From the NCBI GenBank assembly GCA_038496675.1, contig CM076668.1, positions 1,365,599-1,429,598 on the forward strand: DNA of 64,000 nt. The letters are read 5' to 3'. How positions within the stretch are numbered: position 1 is the first letter of the stretch; each line of letters opens with the position of its first letter. The notes under the pieces are model-generated. The model ran no database searches. It saw only the letters and a list, made by a program, of their open reading frames with translations, and was not told the DNA's origin. Source of the stretch: Rachycentron canadum. Its lineage: Eukaryota; Chordata; Actinopteri; Carangiformes; Rachycentridae. The position numbers and the translations under genes were made by a program. Positions 50,196 to 61,862 of the stretch are shown here, piece by piece.

Positions 50196-50759
50196 GTTTT
50201 TGATATAACCCAGGCTCTGATGGGAACGTATACATGTAAATGGATTTAAGGGCTTGAGTGAGTTTTTGTAATGAAGTTGGGTGATGTAACTAATGCCAGT
50301 AAGAGTGAAATCACAGTCTAGTTAGTAACATGTTCACACACAGCTTTAGTGCACCAGCACAGTGGTTCAGATGCAGTAAGCAGTGACTCTGCTTTGAGCT
50401 CTCTTTCTCTCTGTTTCTCACACACTCTCTGCTTTTGTTTGCTTTGCTGATTCTCAAGTCTTCTTTCATTTAGGGTGGCTAGAGGTACATGACTTATGAA
50501 TTTCTCTGTACAGCTCTGGCAAGGAAAGAATGGATGGAAATGAAGTTAGTTGATACCCCAAAGCAGTAAGCAAGATTCCAGCAAAAGTCTAAACAATAAT
50601 AGAAGTACTACAACAAAAACTAAACATGAAGATAGAAATTAGGCTATAGTATTGGACAAGATAAGTTTTAGCAAGTAATAAATTGAGTGTATTCTACAAT
50701 ATGGCAAATGTTACCAAATTACACGTAAAATAATTAAAGGAATATTCAGTGCAATGAGG

Positions 50760-51110
50760 AATGACATTTTTTCCCATCAATCTACACTCAATAATCTGTA
50801 TTTAAAAAGTGAAAACATGATTTTAGAACATTTTGCTGAAATCTCTCATTTAGTACTTTGTAGAAGCTGCAGTTACAGCTTCTAGTCCTCCTGGGTAAGG
50901 CTCTACAAGCTATACACACCTGGATTTGGGCAGTTTATCCCTTCTTCCTGACAGATCCTCTCAATCTGCCCTCTTTAGTTCTCACTACAGATGTTCTGTG
51001 GGGGTTGATACTCCCTGAAGTCCTGAAGACTCCAGTGTTGTCTTGACCACCATAGGAATGGTACTATTTCTCTTTTAATGCCCAGAATGAGCAGAGGGAA
51101 CAAAACCTTT
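50760..51110 (-). mobile_element. Tc1-like element remnant, minus orientation
   Basis: 'catcaatctacactcaataa', 'ttagtactttgtagaagctg', 'cacacctggatttgggcagt' and 'cagatcctctcaatctgcc' follow the order of a common fish Tc1-like element read in reverse. No transposase frame is intact. Confidence 0.65.
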
Positions 51111-54100
51111 TCTGGTGTTAGTCAGGGCAGCTGACTGGCTTTGAGAGAACCCATCCTTTAACATGTCAAAAACAACCCCTAACTCAATGTTAATGTTGCA
51201 TCCTTTTTAAAACCTTAATGAGACATGATTATATCCTTATGATACCATTCCACCAATAGTCTATAACTACAGTATGTTCAATAACATCTCATTATTGGCC
51301 AGCCCTACTTGGACCTAAGTGATTGACCAGATGACATTTCATTTTCCATTGTTTTTTTTGCTGGGCTATGCCGCATTATTTTGGTGGAGTTCCTTGAGAC
51401 AGCAAGACCCATTTTATTGACACAGTTGTCGCATTGAAATCATTAAAGAGTCCTTTGATTCTTGCAATGACATGGTTGGTCGCAAAGTCTTCAGAAATCG
51501 CACTTGAAAGATGATCCCCTTTCACTGGGTAGAAGCCAGAGTGTAGCTGTGTACTTGGCACCACCTTCAGAAAATGTCAAGAGGAGAGCTGGCTCAGTGA
51601 ATGAAGACTGGATCTCACTTGAAGATGGGCCATGAGGATCATGTAATGCTGTTTGGAAATAATCCTCCAGCCTTTAATGATCATCTGGCCAAAACATGCT
51701 CAAGAGATTGAATTTATTTTTCCTAAGAACATACACTAAGGGTTGTAAGCATCCACTGAGTTCATTGCATTAAGGTAGTAGTTGTTGTGCAGCAGCATTG
51801 GGCCTGTGGCTGCTTTTATGTGACCTGAGTTGCAGCGCACCCTGCCAGAGGTTACTCCAGTTCATTACAAAGTTGGCTTGTAAATTCCAGAGGCCCAGCC
51901 CTCTTTGACTTGTTTTTATTACTTTAGTGTGTGTGTGTCTGTGCAGACATGTGTCCATAGAGTACATGTGGGTGCATGCTGACAGACATGTCTCTCAGAC
52001 TGTCTCATTGAACATTCTCATCTCCATGAAAAATGAAAACAGTAATTGAAACATCCTCTTTTCTGTTCTTTTTAACACCAAAATTGTCCCATACAAGCAG
52101 AATAAACCCACTAAAAAAACAATTAACTCCTTTCACATTGCCTTTTTTGTTCAGACTGAGCGGGAAAAAATGCGCTTGTTCACCTGGGTGTCATGTTAAC
52201 ATCTCTGCCAATTGGAGGTGGGGCTGATAAATACCCGTGACGACTGCAGTCATTTAACCTGGGAGCAAATTCTTTTCACATTGACAACCAAAGCCTTGAT
52301 GTTAGCAGGTTATGTTTCCACTGTGTAAGGCGCTATAGATTAATCTCATTCTTCTATACCTCAACAGGACAGAACATTCACTGCTGCTGCATACTGTCCT
52401 TCACCACCCGTCTACCTCTGCACCCCTGATACAGGAATGATAGAGTGCCAAATGAGGACAGTTAAAACTTCTGACCTCTAGGCTACGTTGTTTGACTCAG
52501 CTCTGTTTCAGACAAATGGGTTTCTATGCTGAACAGTCTGCATCTAACTTGAGCAGACTTGTCAACTGGTCTGTCTTGTTTGTGACTAATAGGGTAACTT
52601 TTTTATGTGTTCTTCAGTGTCAAAGTGCCAGCTTTGTTGGGAACACAGAAATTGTGTGAGGTGGGGAGCATCTTTCACTGATTAAGTTCATGTCAAAACC
52701 TGTGAAACAAAACACCAGCCATATTAATATAAAGTCATTAAGATGAATGTGATGGAAACCTGTCGGCTGGCAGGACTGTAGCATGTCTGTCTACTGTTGG
52801 TCAGTCTCCACTGTCCACCAAGTTTAGCTTAGCAGTCGACTACTGGCTGCAGAGAGCTGATGTCAGGTGTTTTTTTCCACCTTCTCTTTCAATGGAAGGC
52901 AGTTATTCATAGACGGGGCTAGTAAATGTCTGCTATTGCCTCAGGAAGGCAAAATGGCTGCTGTATATTTCACTGAGGTCATGTCTTTATGTCCTCCCTA
53001 CTGATGAGATGAAGGAGGGAGGGAAAGAGAATAAATGCTGGTGGAGACTGAGAGAGGGAGAGAAAAGGGTATGAAGCGGGAGATGAAAGGTAGAGGTAGA
53101 AGAGAGACAGAAGCAGTGGAGGCAGAGGGAGAGTGAAAAATATAAATTGGATGTCCTCTCCATCTCACACACTGAGTTTCACTCTCTCCTTTACATTTAT
53201 CACTCCCATGAGCCTGTGTGCGAGTGTGAAGGGAGTTCACGATGAGGTCACCAATTAGTCCAGCAGTAATGGTGCAGGCGGTGTGTCTGTGTGTGACCAA
53301 TATCTGTCTAATGTGACTTATACTTCAGGAGTGTGTTGGTAATTCTGAGAGTTTGTGCTTGTGATTCAGGTGAATGTGTGTATGTTTGCTGTCCCTCTCT
53401 GGTATTCTCCCTCCCTCAAACACACACTCTTTACTCTCTCACTCATCTACCCACACACACACACACACACTGACATTTCATTAGCTTGTGTCAGTGTGTT
53501 CAGTCATGCAGCTGCAGTCGGGTCTGGCTAATACCTCAGCCTGCCATGTGACCGTCTGCCTGCCTGCCACTGTCTACTGCTGGCTTTGATATGGAAATCC
53601 TGCCAGAAGACCCTGGAAATCCCTTAAAGGGGGACAGCGGGAACGAGGGAGCAGGAAGAAGAGCTGAAATCATAAAAGCAAACCGACTAACATCCTAAAC
53701 CTCACTAGTACTGGTCTGTGAGGGGACTGGGTGCAGGATTAAAGGAGAAGAATACCAAATAAGCCCCAGATTATTGAACCCCTTGGCTTTCCCAAGTACA
53801 AAAGTGGCTTAAGTTCATTTAAGTCTTTATTGGCCATAATGACCACATACATGTAATAGATTGGTTCAGGTCAGGGTTAGCAGAACAGTAGGCGCTGGAT
53901 CATCTCTTCTAAAAATAGTTCATGTCCTTCTTATATTTTAAGTGTCTGCACTTTGATTTTCTCACTATTCTTATAACAGCTGACTACAGAGGAGGCAGGG
54001 CTGAATCAAATATTCAGAAATTCACAAAATGTTTGTGAGAATTTGGATGGGTGGTCAGTAGATTAGTAAGTTAATAGCTTTTGTCATCAATCCGAAAGTC

Positions 54101-54209
54101 TGCATCACTCAATTAATGAGTGAATTTGAAATGTGAAAGTTTTTCTGTGTTGACAGGCCAATCCGGAATTTTTAAAAATATAAAAAAATTAAAAAAGAAT
54201 TTATTTTCT

Positions 54210-54517
54210 TGGGTGGTGTGGTGATCAGCGCTGTCGCCTCACAGCAAGAAGGTTCTGGGTTTGATTCCTGGACCTGGGGCCTTTCTGTGTGGATTTTGCA
54301 TGTTCTCCCTATGTCTGCATGGGTTCTCTGTGGGGTACTCAGGCTTCCTCCCACAGACCAAAGACATGATAGACAACGTTTAGGTTAATTGGCAACTCTA
54401 AATTGCCCGTAGGTTCTTTGGTTCTTTGTCTCTGTGTGTCTCTGTGTGGCCACCTCTGCCCTCGTGACCCAGACAGATAAGCGGTATAGATAATGGGTGG
54501 ATGGATGGGTTTATTTT
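54210..54517 (+). mobile_element. tRNA-derived SINE, best-preserved copy
   Basis: The tRNA-like head starts near 54213 (A-box region 'gtggtgatcagcgctg'), with a B box 'ggtttgattcc' at about 54257-54267. The body has 'tttgcatgttctccctatgt', 'cctcccacagaccaaagaca' and 'taattggcaactctaaatt'. The 3' end reads 'gataagcggtatagataatg' followed by GGAT/ATGG repeats. It lies in reep3 intron 2 on the sense strand, just before exon 3. Confidence 0.9.
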
Positions 54518-54725
54518 CTTTTAGTATAGTGTCTACTTGTGACTGAGCGGGACATTTTACAGTGTAAAAATCTACTTGTCAGTGTTTACTGATTGACAAA
54601 CTCTGTAATGATGACACTTTCTAAATGATCTCAAGCGTTTTCTTTCTGCAGTTCCTTGGTACTCTTCAGTTGGTCAGTAGAAATGTCAGTGTCTGGTTTC
54701 ATGGTTCTCTGTTGTCTCTGTTTAG

Positions 54726-54802
54726 GTGCGGTGGATGATGTATTGGATTGTTTTTGCCCTCTACACTGTGCTGGAGACAATCACTGACCTCACACTGGCA
54801 TG
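54726..54802 (+). CDS. reep3: reep3 coding exon 3
   Basis: Encodes residues 36-60, VRWMMYWIVFALYTVLETIT then DLTLA, plus two bases of W61. WMMYWIVFAL is the conserved second hydrophobic segment of the TB2/DP1/HVA22 region. ALYTV.ET favours REEP3 over REEP1, 2 and 4. The acceptor is TTTAG and the donor GTGAGT; length 77 nt. Confidence 0.95.
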
Positions 54803-55179
54803 GTGAGTTTCACACAACAAACACTCTTTTGTCTGTGTTATTTTACACACCCACACAAACACACTCTCTTGCTAATATGAACTATGTTGGTGTTTGAAAT
54901 TGAAGTGGAAAGTGATCTTTGTGACTCATATCAGTTTTTTTTGTCTTTCCACTGTATTTTTCAAACTAACAAACTTATTTGCAGATGCATGTCGTACACT
55001 ATTGGATGACAATGGGTAAAGTGGCACTGATGGGGTTTTTTTTTTCACTCTCATGAGAAAATGGTATAGAAATGAGATGCACATATATGTAGTTAGACAA
55101 TGTAGGGCCATGCTGGGACCAGCGTTTGGCCCCCAATTTGCGTTTCCCCTTAAGTTAACACGCTGGAGTGCCCCAGCGA

Positions 55180-55345
55180 CCGACATAGTAGAGCATGTAC
55201 CATTAAAGTTTGGTCGAGGAATCAACGGCCTGGGTTTTGGTCTGACCTGTGGCTCTTTAATTCATGTTGTCCACTCTCTTTCTCCCAAGTTTCCTGTTTT
55301 CTCTCACTGTGGCTATCCAAATAAAGACAAACAGCCACCCAAAAA
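55180..55345 (+). mobile_element. Second SINE type, tRNA-derived
   Basis: 'agtagagcatgtaccat', then 'ggcctgggttttggtctgac', 'ctgtggctctttaattcatg', a C/T-rich segment, and 'ggctatccaaataaagac' with an A-rich tail. This order fits a fish tRNA-derived SINE with a degraded B box. It is distinct from the SINE at 54210-54517. Confidence 0.6.
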
Positions 55346-55744
55346 CCCATGTTAATCCTAACCACAACCATTCATTCAGGTGAAAACAACTATAACCTAA
55401 TCTGTTATAGTAGAGATGTGGCAGGATGCCAATCTATGTCAACTGAACCTCAAAGAGCATGCTGGTGTTGACAACCTCTACTCAAAGATTTAAATGATGG
55501 CATGATATGAGGATGATGAGATATCCACATTAAACCTGAACCCCAATCATCAAAGATAGCTGTGTGGAAAATGATATTTGACACCAGAATTATTATATTA
55601 TATTATATTATATTACTATAATTATTATTATAGAACTATTCAGTGACACAAAAATGATGACCAACCACTTTAAGTTTAGCACATTTTACTATTATCATTA
55701 TTATTATTATTATTATATGGTAGATTTAATTGATATTGGACCAA

Positions 55745-55850
55745 GATGACATTTTACACATTAATCTACTCTCAATAATCCATAATTCATTATTAGAAAT
55801 CTAAAACTCATTTACAAAAAATTGCAGCCCCTAATCCAGTTCTTTAGATA
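55745..55850 (-). mobile_element. Tc1-like scrap
   Basis: 'acattaatctactctcaata' followed by 'aattgcagcccctaatccag' resembles, in degraded form, the segment at 50765-50880. Confidence 0.4.
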
Positions 55851-56002
55851 AACTGTTGTTGCTTTTGTTTGTCAAACTCTAGCAGATTTTCACCTTCTAC
55901 TATATTCTACTCTGCATATGTGCAATAGCACCAACAGTAGCTACATGTGTTGCTACAAGACTTAACAAGAGAATATAAAAACAAATGCTTGCACATTTCC
56001 AG

Positions 56003-56123
56003 GTTTCCTCTGTACTATGAGCTGAAGATTGCCTTTGTGATCTGGCTGCTGTCACCCTACACCAGAGGAGCAAGTCTCATTTACAGGAAGTGTTTGCACC
56101 CTCTGCTGTCCTCCAGAGAGAGG
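56003..56123 (+). CDS. reep3: reep3 coding exon 4
   Basis: Completes W61 and encodes residues 62-101: FPLYYELKIAFVIWLLSPYT, RGASLIYRK, CLHPLLSSRER. This is the core of the TB2/DP1/HVA22 domain. FPLYYELK and GASLIYRK..HPLLSS are REEP3-like (REEP1/2 have SSVLYRKFVHP). IAFVIWLLSP is the last hydrophobic segment. The acceptor is TTTCCAG and the donor GTAAGA; 121 nt, phase 0 at the end. Confidence 0.96.
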
Positions 56124-56238
56124 GTAAGATCACCCATCCATCCATGTCTACTTCTGCATACATGGATTATTTGCTGTTGTGCTGCTTTTTACTTATTAAA
56201 CTGCCTACTTGAAAAGTGTTATTGATTCCTCCCTTTAG
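56124..56238 (+). other. reep3: reep3 intron 4
   Basis: A very short intron of 115 bp, GTAAGA to CCCTTTAG, with nothing else in it. Confidence 0.93.
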
Positions 56239-56352
56239 GAAATAGATGAGTACATCGTCCAAGCCAAAGAGAGAAGCTATGAAACTATGGTGAACTTTGG
56301 GAAACAGGGACTGAGCATTGCAGCCACTGCTGCTGTCACTGCAGCTGTCAAG
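56239..56352 (+). CDS. reep3: reep3 coding exon 5
   Basis: Encodes residues 102-139: EIDEYIVQAKERSYETMVNF, then GKQGLSIAATAAVTAAVK. EIDxYIVQAKERxYETMVNFG is diagnostic of REEP3. The helical, alanine-rich end follows the membrane region and faces the cytosol. 114 nt, phase 0 at both ends. The exon must end at the AAG of 56350-56352 to stay in frame, and the next bases are GCAAGT, so the donor is GC, not GT. Confidence 0.95.
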
Positions 56353-56358
56353 GCAAGT
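56353..56358 (+). promoter_or_regulatory. reep3: Non-canonical GC splice donor
   Basis: The junction AAG|GCAAGT fits the consensus of the minor GC-AG class, which shows strong complementarity to U1 elsewhere in the site. The only nearby GT (56358-56359) would add GCAAG to the mRNA and break the frame with exon 6. Confidence 0.88.
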
Positions 56359-58186
56359 GTCTCTGGTTTCTCTGAAGACTAAATATTCTGTTTGAAATTC
56401 TTAAAAAGGTGCCACTTGTACTCATTATTTTTACCATTAATGTGCTGTATTTATCTGTTCAATTAAGGTTCCCTTTTTGAACCAAAGTAACAACGCCAAC
56501 TTGGTTGAACCAGCTCTCACTCTTGTGCTATTTTATCAAATTGAGACCTCTCCCATAAATCCCAGTGCTTTCTGTTCCTACATCCTCTGCCCATCCTCAC
56601 CAAGCAGAATCTGCCTTTGTGAGATGCAAAGACAGCTTGTGCTTCCTTTACTGACATACAACAGCACCCTCTATCTGCTTTGTGCAGGAGAACAATCCAG
56701 CAGATTGTTTCTCAAAATTCAACCTGTTACCAGAGAATGTTCAGATTTGACTTGACGTGAAATGACTCTTGAGAAAACATGGACAGAAATAGTGCCATTA
56801 GTTTGTAAATTAATGCAGGCGTTGCATTAAACAACCAATCCCGGGTAATATACAGCTTTTGAAATACTGCTCGTGCAAATGTATCCTCAATGTGTGTGTC
56901 TCAGCTCCCACTTATTGCACAGCTAGTGTAAAAAAAGTAATATTATTTTTGAAGAAAAACAAGTTGAAGCACATGCTGTTTTGAGTTGCAATGTGGGTTT
57001 GGAAAAGGGTGAGGCAACTTTTTCCCTCCTGCACCTGCACCTCTCAGTACAATATCACATTTGCACACTCATGACGATAAAATGTCTGTATTGGATGTTC
57101 TTAAATTTCTAAGACCCCAACTTTATGAATACCCAAGAGTGTAGATATTGTGTGAGTGTCTATCAGGATGACATGAGACAGGAAATTAGTTGCTAGGTTA
57201 AAAAAAAAAGCAACTAAATGAAAATGAATAAAGCCAGTGAAAAAATATAACTTTTTAAATAGGACAAAAATATGTTATGAATTAAATAAGAGTGTGTTGT
57301 GTAAGGAGGGAGAATTTACATGCACACCCTTGGTTTTAACGCAGTATATGATGATTTATGGAACAGTAGGTGGACTAGATCAGTTTAAACCAGATGGATT
57401 TGGTTTCCAGTTCCTTTCAGCTCACACCACAGCATTTTTATTATAATTCTATAGTTTTCCTGTTCACATGTAAAAGCACCTCACATTACCTTCATTACCT
57501 GTTGCTGTTAAATAATTGGCTGTCAGAAAGACAAGATCTTAGCTGCACCCTCACATGCTACCTGTGTTGGGTCTTGTGTTTATATAGCACAATATCCCTT
57601 TTGAAGTTCTCTGGCTGGCATGTCCAAGTTTTTTAAGACCAGAATCAGGACCAAACTTCTCAAATCCAGTTTCCACATCCAGACCAGGATGTGATGTGTA
57701 CATGTGCATACAGAAAGACGGAAAAACTTAATGTATTATTATTTGGAAAAACTAATATGCCACAAGATGATAAATTGTATTTATTCTCTTTAATGACTAA
57801 TGTCCTCTGGCTCAGCATCAAACAACCACGCCATTGTTACTCTTAAGTTAGTTTGTATCAGGCTTAAGTGAAGTCACTGTGTCCTGTGCTTCTACTTAAG
57901 ACATGAAAAAGCTCTGTTTGATTCTCCTCTAATAAAAACACTAAAAAAGGGAGGGACTTGGTTGTGTATATATTGGAATAAAGGGGACATGGATCAGAAG
58001 GGCTAATGCCAAGGGTGTGACTGTGTGAACTAAGACACAGTTGGCTTTACCGCCAACTTCAGTGTAATGTATGTAAGCTGCAGTAACATGAGTCTGAGCC
58101 TTGTAAAACCCCTCCTGTCTCTGCTTACATGAAATACAGCAATTAATCACTGCTTGAAAGATATATCTCTCTGTCACTCTCCAACA

Positions 58187-58198
58187 TTTCTCTCTTTC

Positions 58199-58236
<38 letters not shown>

Positions 58237-58240
58237 CTTT
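58187..58240. repeat. (CT)n tract
   Basis: CT dinucleotides with a few interruptions, inside a longer C/T-rich stretch to about 58345. Confidence 0.9.
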
Positions 58241-61200
58241 TTATTTGTCTTTTCTCTGCCTGAACACACTTGTTTTTCCTGTCTTGCCTCTCCTTTCTCT
58301 CTCCTCTCCTCTCGTCTTTACTGTTTCACTCTTCTTTCCTTGTCCTCTGTGTTTTATCACAACAGTTTTAGGTCACAGTGCAATTTCACATCCTCTAAAA
58401 AACATTTCATCTTTTAGTTGCAATTAGACCTTTACTAGTTCAATAAAACCAGCTGTATTACACATAAAATCCATCTGTCTGAATCTACCTGACAGACTCA
58501 ACCAAACAGTCAGGGAGGTCTGCTGTGGTTCGTTTTACAAATGCATCTCAGGTAATCAGTCTTTTTAGTATGTGATTTTATTAAATAGGAAACTCCTGAG
58601 ACTCAAGGCCAGTATATGCAATGGATGATTCATTATGCATGTAGCATGTATGCATATTGATGTGCATGTAGCCTCAGGCTGATTTAAATTGCATCTATAA
58701 AGCTTCTGCAAGTGTGAAGAAACAGTCTGGGTTTTAAACATTCCTATTCTTTCTGCTTTCTTCAATTGTTGCTGTTGTTGGTCAGCCTCTTGGTCTGCAA
58801 GCGGTAACTGCAGAGACAATACTTTTCTGAAAAGCCTTGTTGGTGCATTCAAGATAATTGATAGTAATTTGTGAGGCTGCCTTCCTGAAAAGAAAATCTT
58901 TTATGTTTTCACAAAACCTACCTTATTTACCACCTGAATGTTTGAAGGGACAGTTACTGGCCCCACATGAGGAATAACACCACCACATCACCCACAAAGC
59001 TCTGCAGTTTTTGGGAGTCTCTGTGTGCATGGCATATTTCACCTGTGCCTCCCTGAAATGCAGTATTGTATTTGAGTTCAATACTCATGGTGAGAAGTGG
59101 AAATGGAAAGTTTGTATAAATTGTAGTTCATATCCTTAAAGCCCACTCTGTCTTATAAGATGCATGGCTTTACCCCCAAACTACTGCTGCATGGGTAATG
59201 CTTGCTGTGTCTCTTTTGGTTTTCATTATGTATCTAACACATAATCTTGCAATCTTGCAGTATCATTGGTACATACCAATAAAAACATACCAGCTGCACG
59301 CAGATATGTTTGACATATCCTGTCCTGCAGTTGCACTCATTACTTACCTGCTTTCCTCAGGCCTCTTGATTCCCAGTGTAATTGACTTTTATTAGAGAAA
59401 CCAGTGGTTCCTGCCAGTGGTGATAACAGTTTCTAGAAGTTCATTACATCAGGGCTATTGGGTAATTAGTGGAACAACTGTATCACTTCTGCTCCACTTG
59501 TCTAACTAACTATCACGTGCCATGCACAGTGATTTTAGACAAAGCCACGCTCTGTAGTTTCTAATGTTTTTAGTCACGATAATGATGTGTGGATCTGCCC
59601 CAGCTTGCTTACTAGCTAATTTTCTTGTGACTTTGTTTCTCTCTCTCTGTCTCTCTCTGTACTGACATCCTTCTTTCTTCAGGGTTTCTGTGTGTCAGCA
59701 GGCTGCTCTGGGAGGTAAAAATCAGTCAGTGTAAGCAGCATGTTTGACAGTGTTTCCTGGCCATTTCACACCAGCATCACTGCACTGTGTTCCCCATCCA
59801 TCTCTGTGCTTTCACCAGAGCTGGTAGCTGAGAATACATTTCAGTGTTTATTTCCACCTTCTTCTCAGTGTAGAAATAAAGAATCAACTATATTTGCAAA
59901 ACACATTTAACTCAAGATTTCCAACCCAATCTTTATTAATATATATTCCTGAATATTAGTTTTTTCTCCTGTGTTTAAACTTTAATTTCATCATAACATT
60001 CGACACATTTTTCCCATTTCTTTATTCACTTGCTTTATGTTCGACTGTCTCCCTTTGTCTTGTTCACAATCTCATTTTGTGAACCGTCTTTATCATTGTA
60101 GTGTTTAGCTTTCTTGTCAGTAATATCCATAATAATCATAACATTTATGTTAATTTACATAAACTCAGTGTATCACATCATATTTGACATATCTATTCCA
60201 GACTCATATTTCACCTGTGCACCAGTCAGGGCTTCCTGGGGACACCCATTTTATATTGATTGTTTATCAACACCAATAATAGAAGTGAAATGGTCTCACT
60301 ACTGCAAATATAGTTCACTGTACATGTTGTTATAATCTGATGTTATTATCTTTAACTTTCAGACAGGTCTCTCTCCCCTGCATGTGTCTAAATGACGACA
60401 CAGTATCTTTAATGATCAGTGTTAGAAACTGACATTTTGATATCTGCTTCACATACCTGATGGTCCATGAGCCAGGAGAGGACATAGAAACAATTGCCGT
60501 TGCCTTACTTCAGTAATTCTGCCCTACAGTTTTGTGTCATGCTGTAGTCTGTTGGTTTTGCAGTTATTGACCTGATGAAAATCTGTGAATAAGAAGAATA
60601 ACTGAATTGTTTCTCAGGTGTGTCAGCTATAGCAGGGCAATATAGGCGGAGTTTTAATGGAGGCTTATTTATTATTAGTTCATCGGTTTCATGACCATAG
60701 ACAGACTCAGTCTGAACAACTCGCTACAGTGGTGCATGATACAGATTACCTCTTGCAGCAGCTGTGTATTACCTAGTAAACCATGATGCTCTGCAGGTAC
60801 AAAGGCCTCTCTGACTGCGGCAGAGTCTTATTGTCACATGTCTACAGTAATTTCACTGACATGGAGGTGACAGACCTGCCGACAGACATCAGAGCTGTAT
60901 ACTAGTCATAGGAAAGTCAAATAAATAGGAACAGTGAAGGATGTAGACCACAGGTGGCTTCAGAAAATATTGTAGCTATAGAACATCCATAATATCTGTG
61001 TAGATTTCTGCTATAACAGACTCACTGAACATCATGTACTTGTGTATAACATGAACACAAATTGAGAGTTTGCAAATACAACAAGAATCCCACCCCTCAC
61101 TCCAAACAGCCTCCAGAGATTCAGAGGGAAATACAGGACTCCTCACACTGTAGGTGTTGAGGGAAGAAGTCTGAGGCTGTGTTCAACACTCACTCACTTC

Positions 61201-61265
61201 ATCGCTGTGTTGGATTGTGTCCTATCATGTTGAACTGCAGTTTGCCAAAGATGTAATATTGATTT

Positions 61266-61292
61266 GTGTGTGTGTGTGTGTGTGTGTGACAG
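61266..61292 (+). promoter_or_regulatory. reep3: Splice acceptor with (GT)n in place of the pyrimidine tract
   Basis: A GT run of 23 bases (61266-61288) directly precedes ACAG and exon 6, so the acceptor has no proper polypyrimidine tract. In RNA this is a UG repeat, the known binding site of TDP-43 and CELF-type proteins. Confidence 0.85.
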
Positions 61293-61455
61293 GGTCAAGG
61301 TGCTATCACAGAGAAGCTTCGGAGCCTGAGTATGCATGACCTCACACAGATAGGCCAGCAAGATGAGAGAGGAAACCAGTTGTACCAGTACAGCTCCCAC
61401 TCAGCAAACCCGGCCATGAGGAGATCTCAGAGCAGCGATGTTGCCGACGGAGCAG
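61293..61455 (+). CDS. reep3: reep3 coding exon 6
   Basis: Encodes residues 140-193 plus one base: GQGAITEKLRSLSMHDLTQI, then GQQDERGNQLYQYSSHSA, NPAMRRSQSSDVADGA. QGAITE(R/K)LRSxSMHDLT is characteristic of REEP3 (REEP1/2/4 have SMQDL). The remainder is a hydrophilic, serine-rich cytosolic tail with an RRSQSS motif at residues 182-187. The donor is GTAAAC at 61456, phase 1. 163 nt, so skipping it would shift the frame. The final part of the protein must lie in exons beyond or near the right edge. Confidence 0.93.
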
Positions 61456-61808
61456 GTAAACCCACCCACCCGCTCGTCCACATACACACGCACACAGTGT
61501 GCATAGTCAGGTGTTGTTTTCATCACTGCCGATCGGTCTGAAGAGAAGAATATATGATAATGACATGCTGCAGTACTCTATTCAAAGTGGGACAAAATGT
61601 GGGAAAATGTTGGTTAAGCGAATTAAAAAAACTAATTCAAAAAGAACACCACTGACACTGACTTGCAAACAAGGGTGCTAACACAACACTACACAACACA
61701 ACTTTTCAGCATCTATTGTTTCTTTGTTTCCTCCTCACCTCCCATCCTCCCTTTCTTGCTCAATGGGACATGCAAGTTGCAGATTACAATGGAAGCACTC
61801 TGAAGCCT

Positions 61809-61862
61809 TGCGCGCGTGCGTGCGTGCGTGCGTGCGTGCGTGTGTGTGTGTGTGTGTGTGTG
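61809..61862. repeat. Compound (GC)(GCGT)n(GT)n microsatellite
   Basis: Alternating purine-pyrimidine throughout, with CpG steps in the first half. This composition favours Z-DNA. Confidence 0.95.

Larger units (their letters stand above)
49458..54725 (+). other. reep3: reep3 intron 2
   Basis: 5.3 kb with GTAAGT donor and TTTAG acceptor. It contains family C copy 3 (49828-50195), a Tc1-like remnant (about 50760-51110), a short (CA)10 near 53452-53471 and a SINE (54210-54517). I see nothing recognisable in 50200-50750, 51120-53440 or 53480-54200. Confidence 0.9.
54803..56002 (+). other. reep3: reep3 intron 3
   Basis: 1.2 kb. It holds a second type of SINE (55180-55345), a (TATTA)n/(ATT)n stretch (about 55588-55635 and 55690-55720) and a short Tc1-like scrap (about 55745-55850). 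Ends in TTTCCAG. Confidence 0.9.
56353..61292 (+). other. reep3: reep3 intron 5 (GC-AG)
   Basis: 4.9 kb with a GCAAGT donor and a (GT)n-plus-ACAG acceptor. It contains a pyrimidine tract (58187-58240). I see nothing recognisable in 56360-58180 or 58250-61260. Open frames there (for example 56477-56755) show no known domain. Confidence 0.9.

Noticed and set aside
51376..51564. 62-residue minus-strand frame that looks protein-like
   Set aside because: Composition is plausible for a transposon-derived peptide, but I cannot place it in a family, so it is not called.
55053..55355. 100-residue plus-strand frame in reep3 intron 3
   Set aside because: Its second half is the SINE at 55180-55345, and it lacks any conserved domain.
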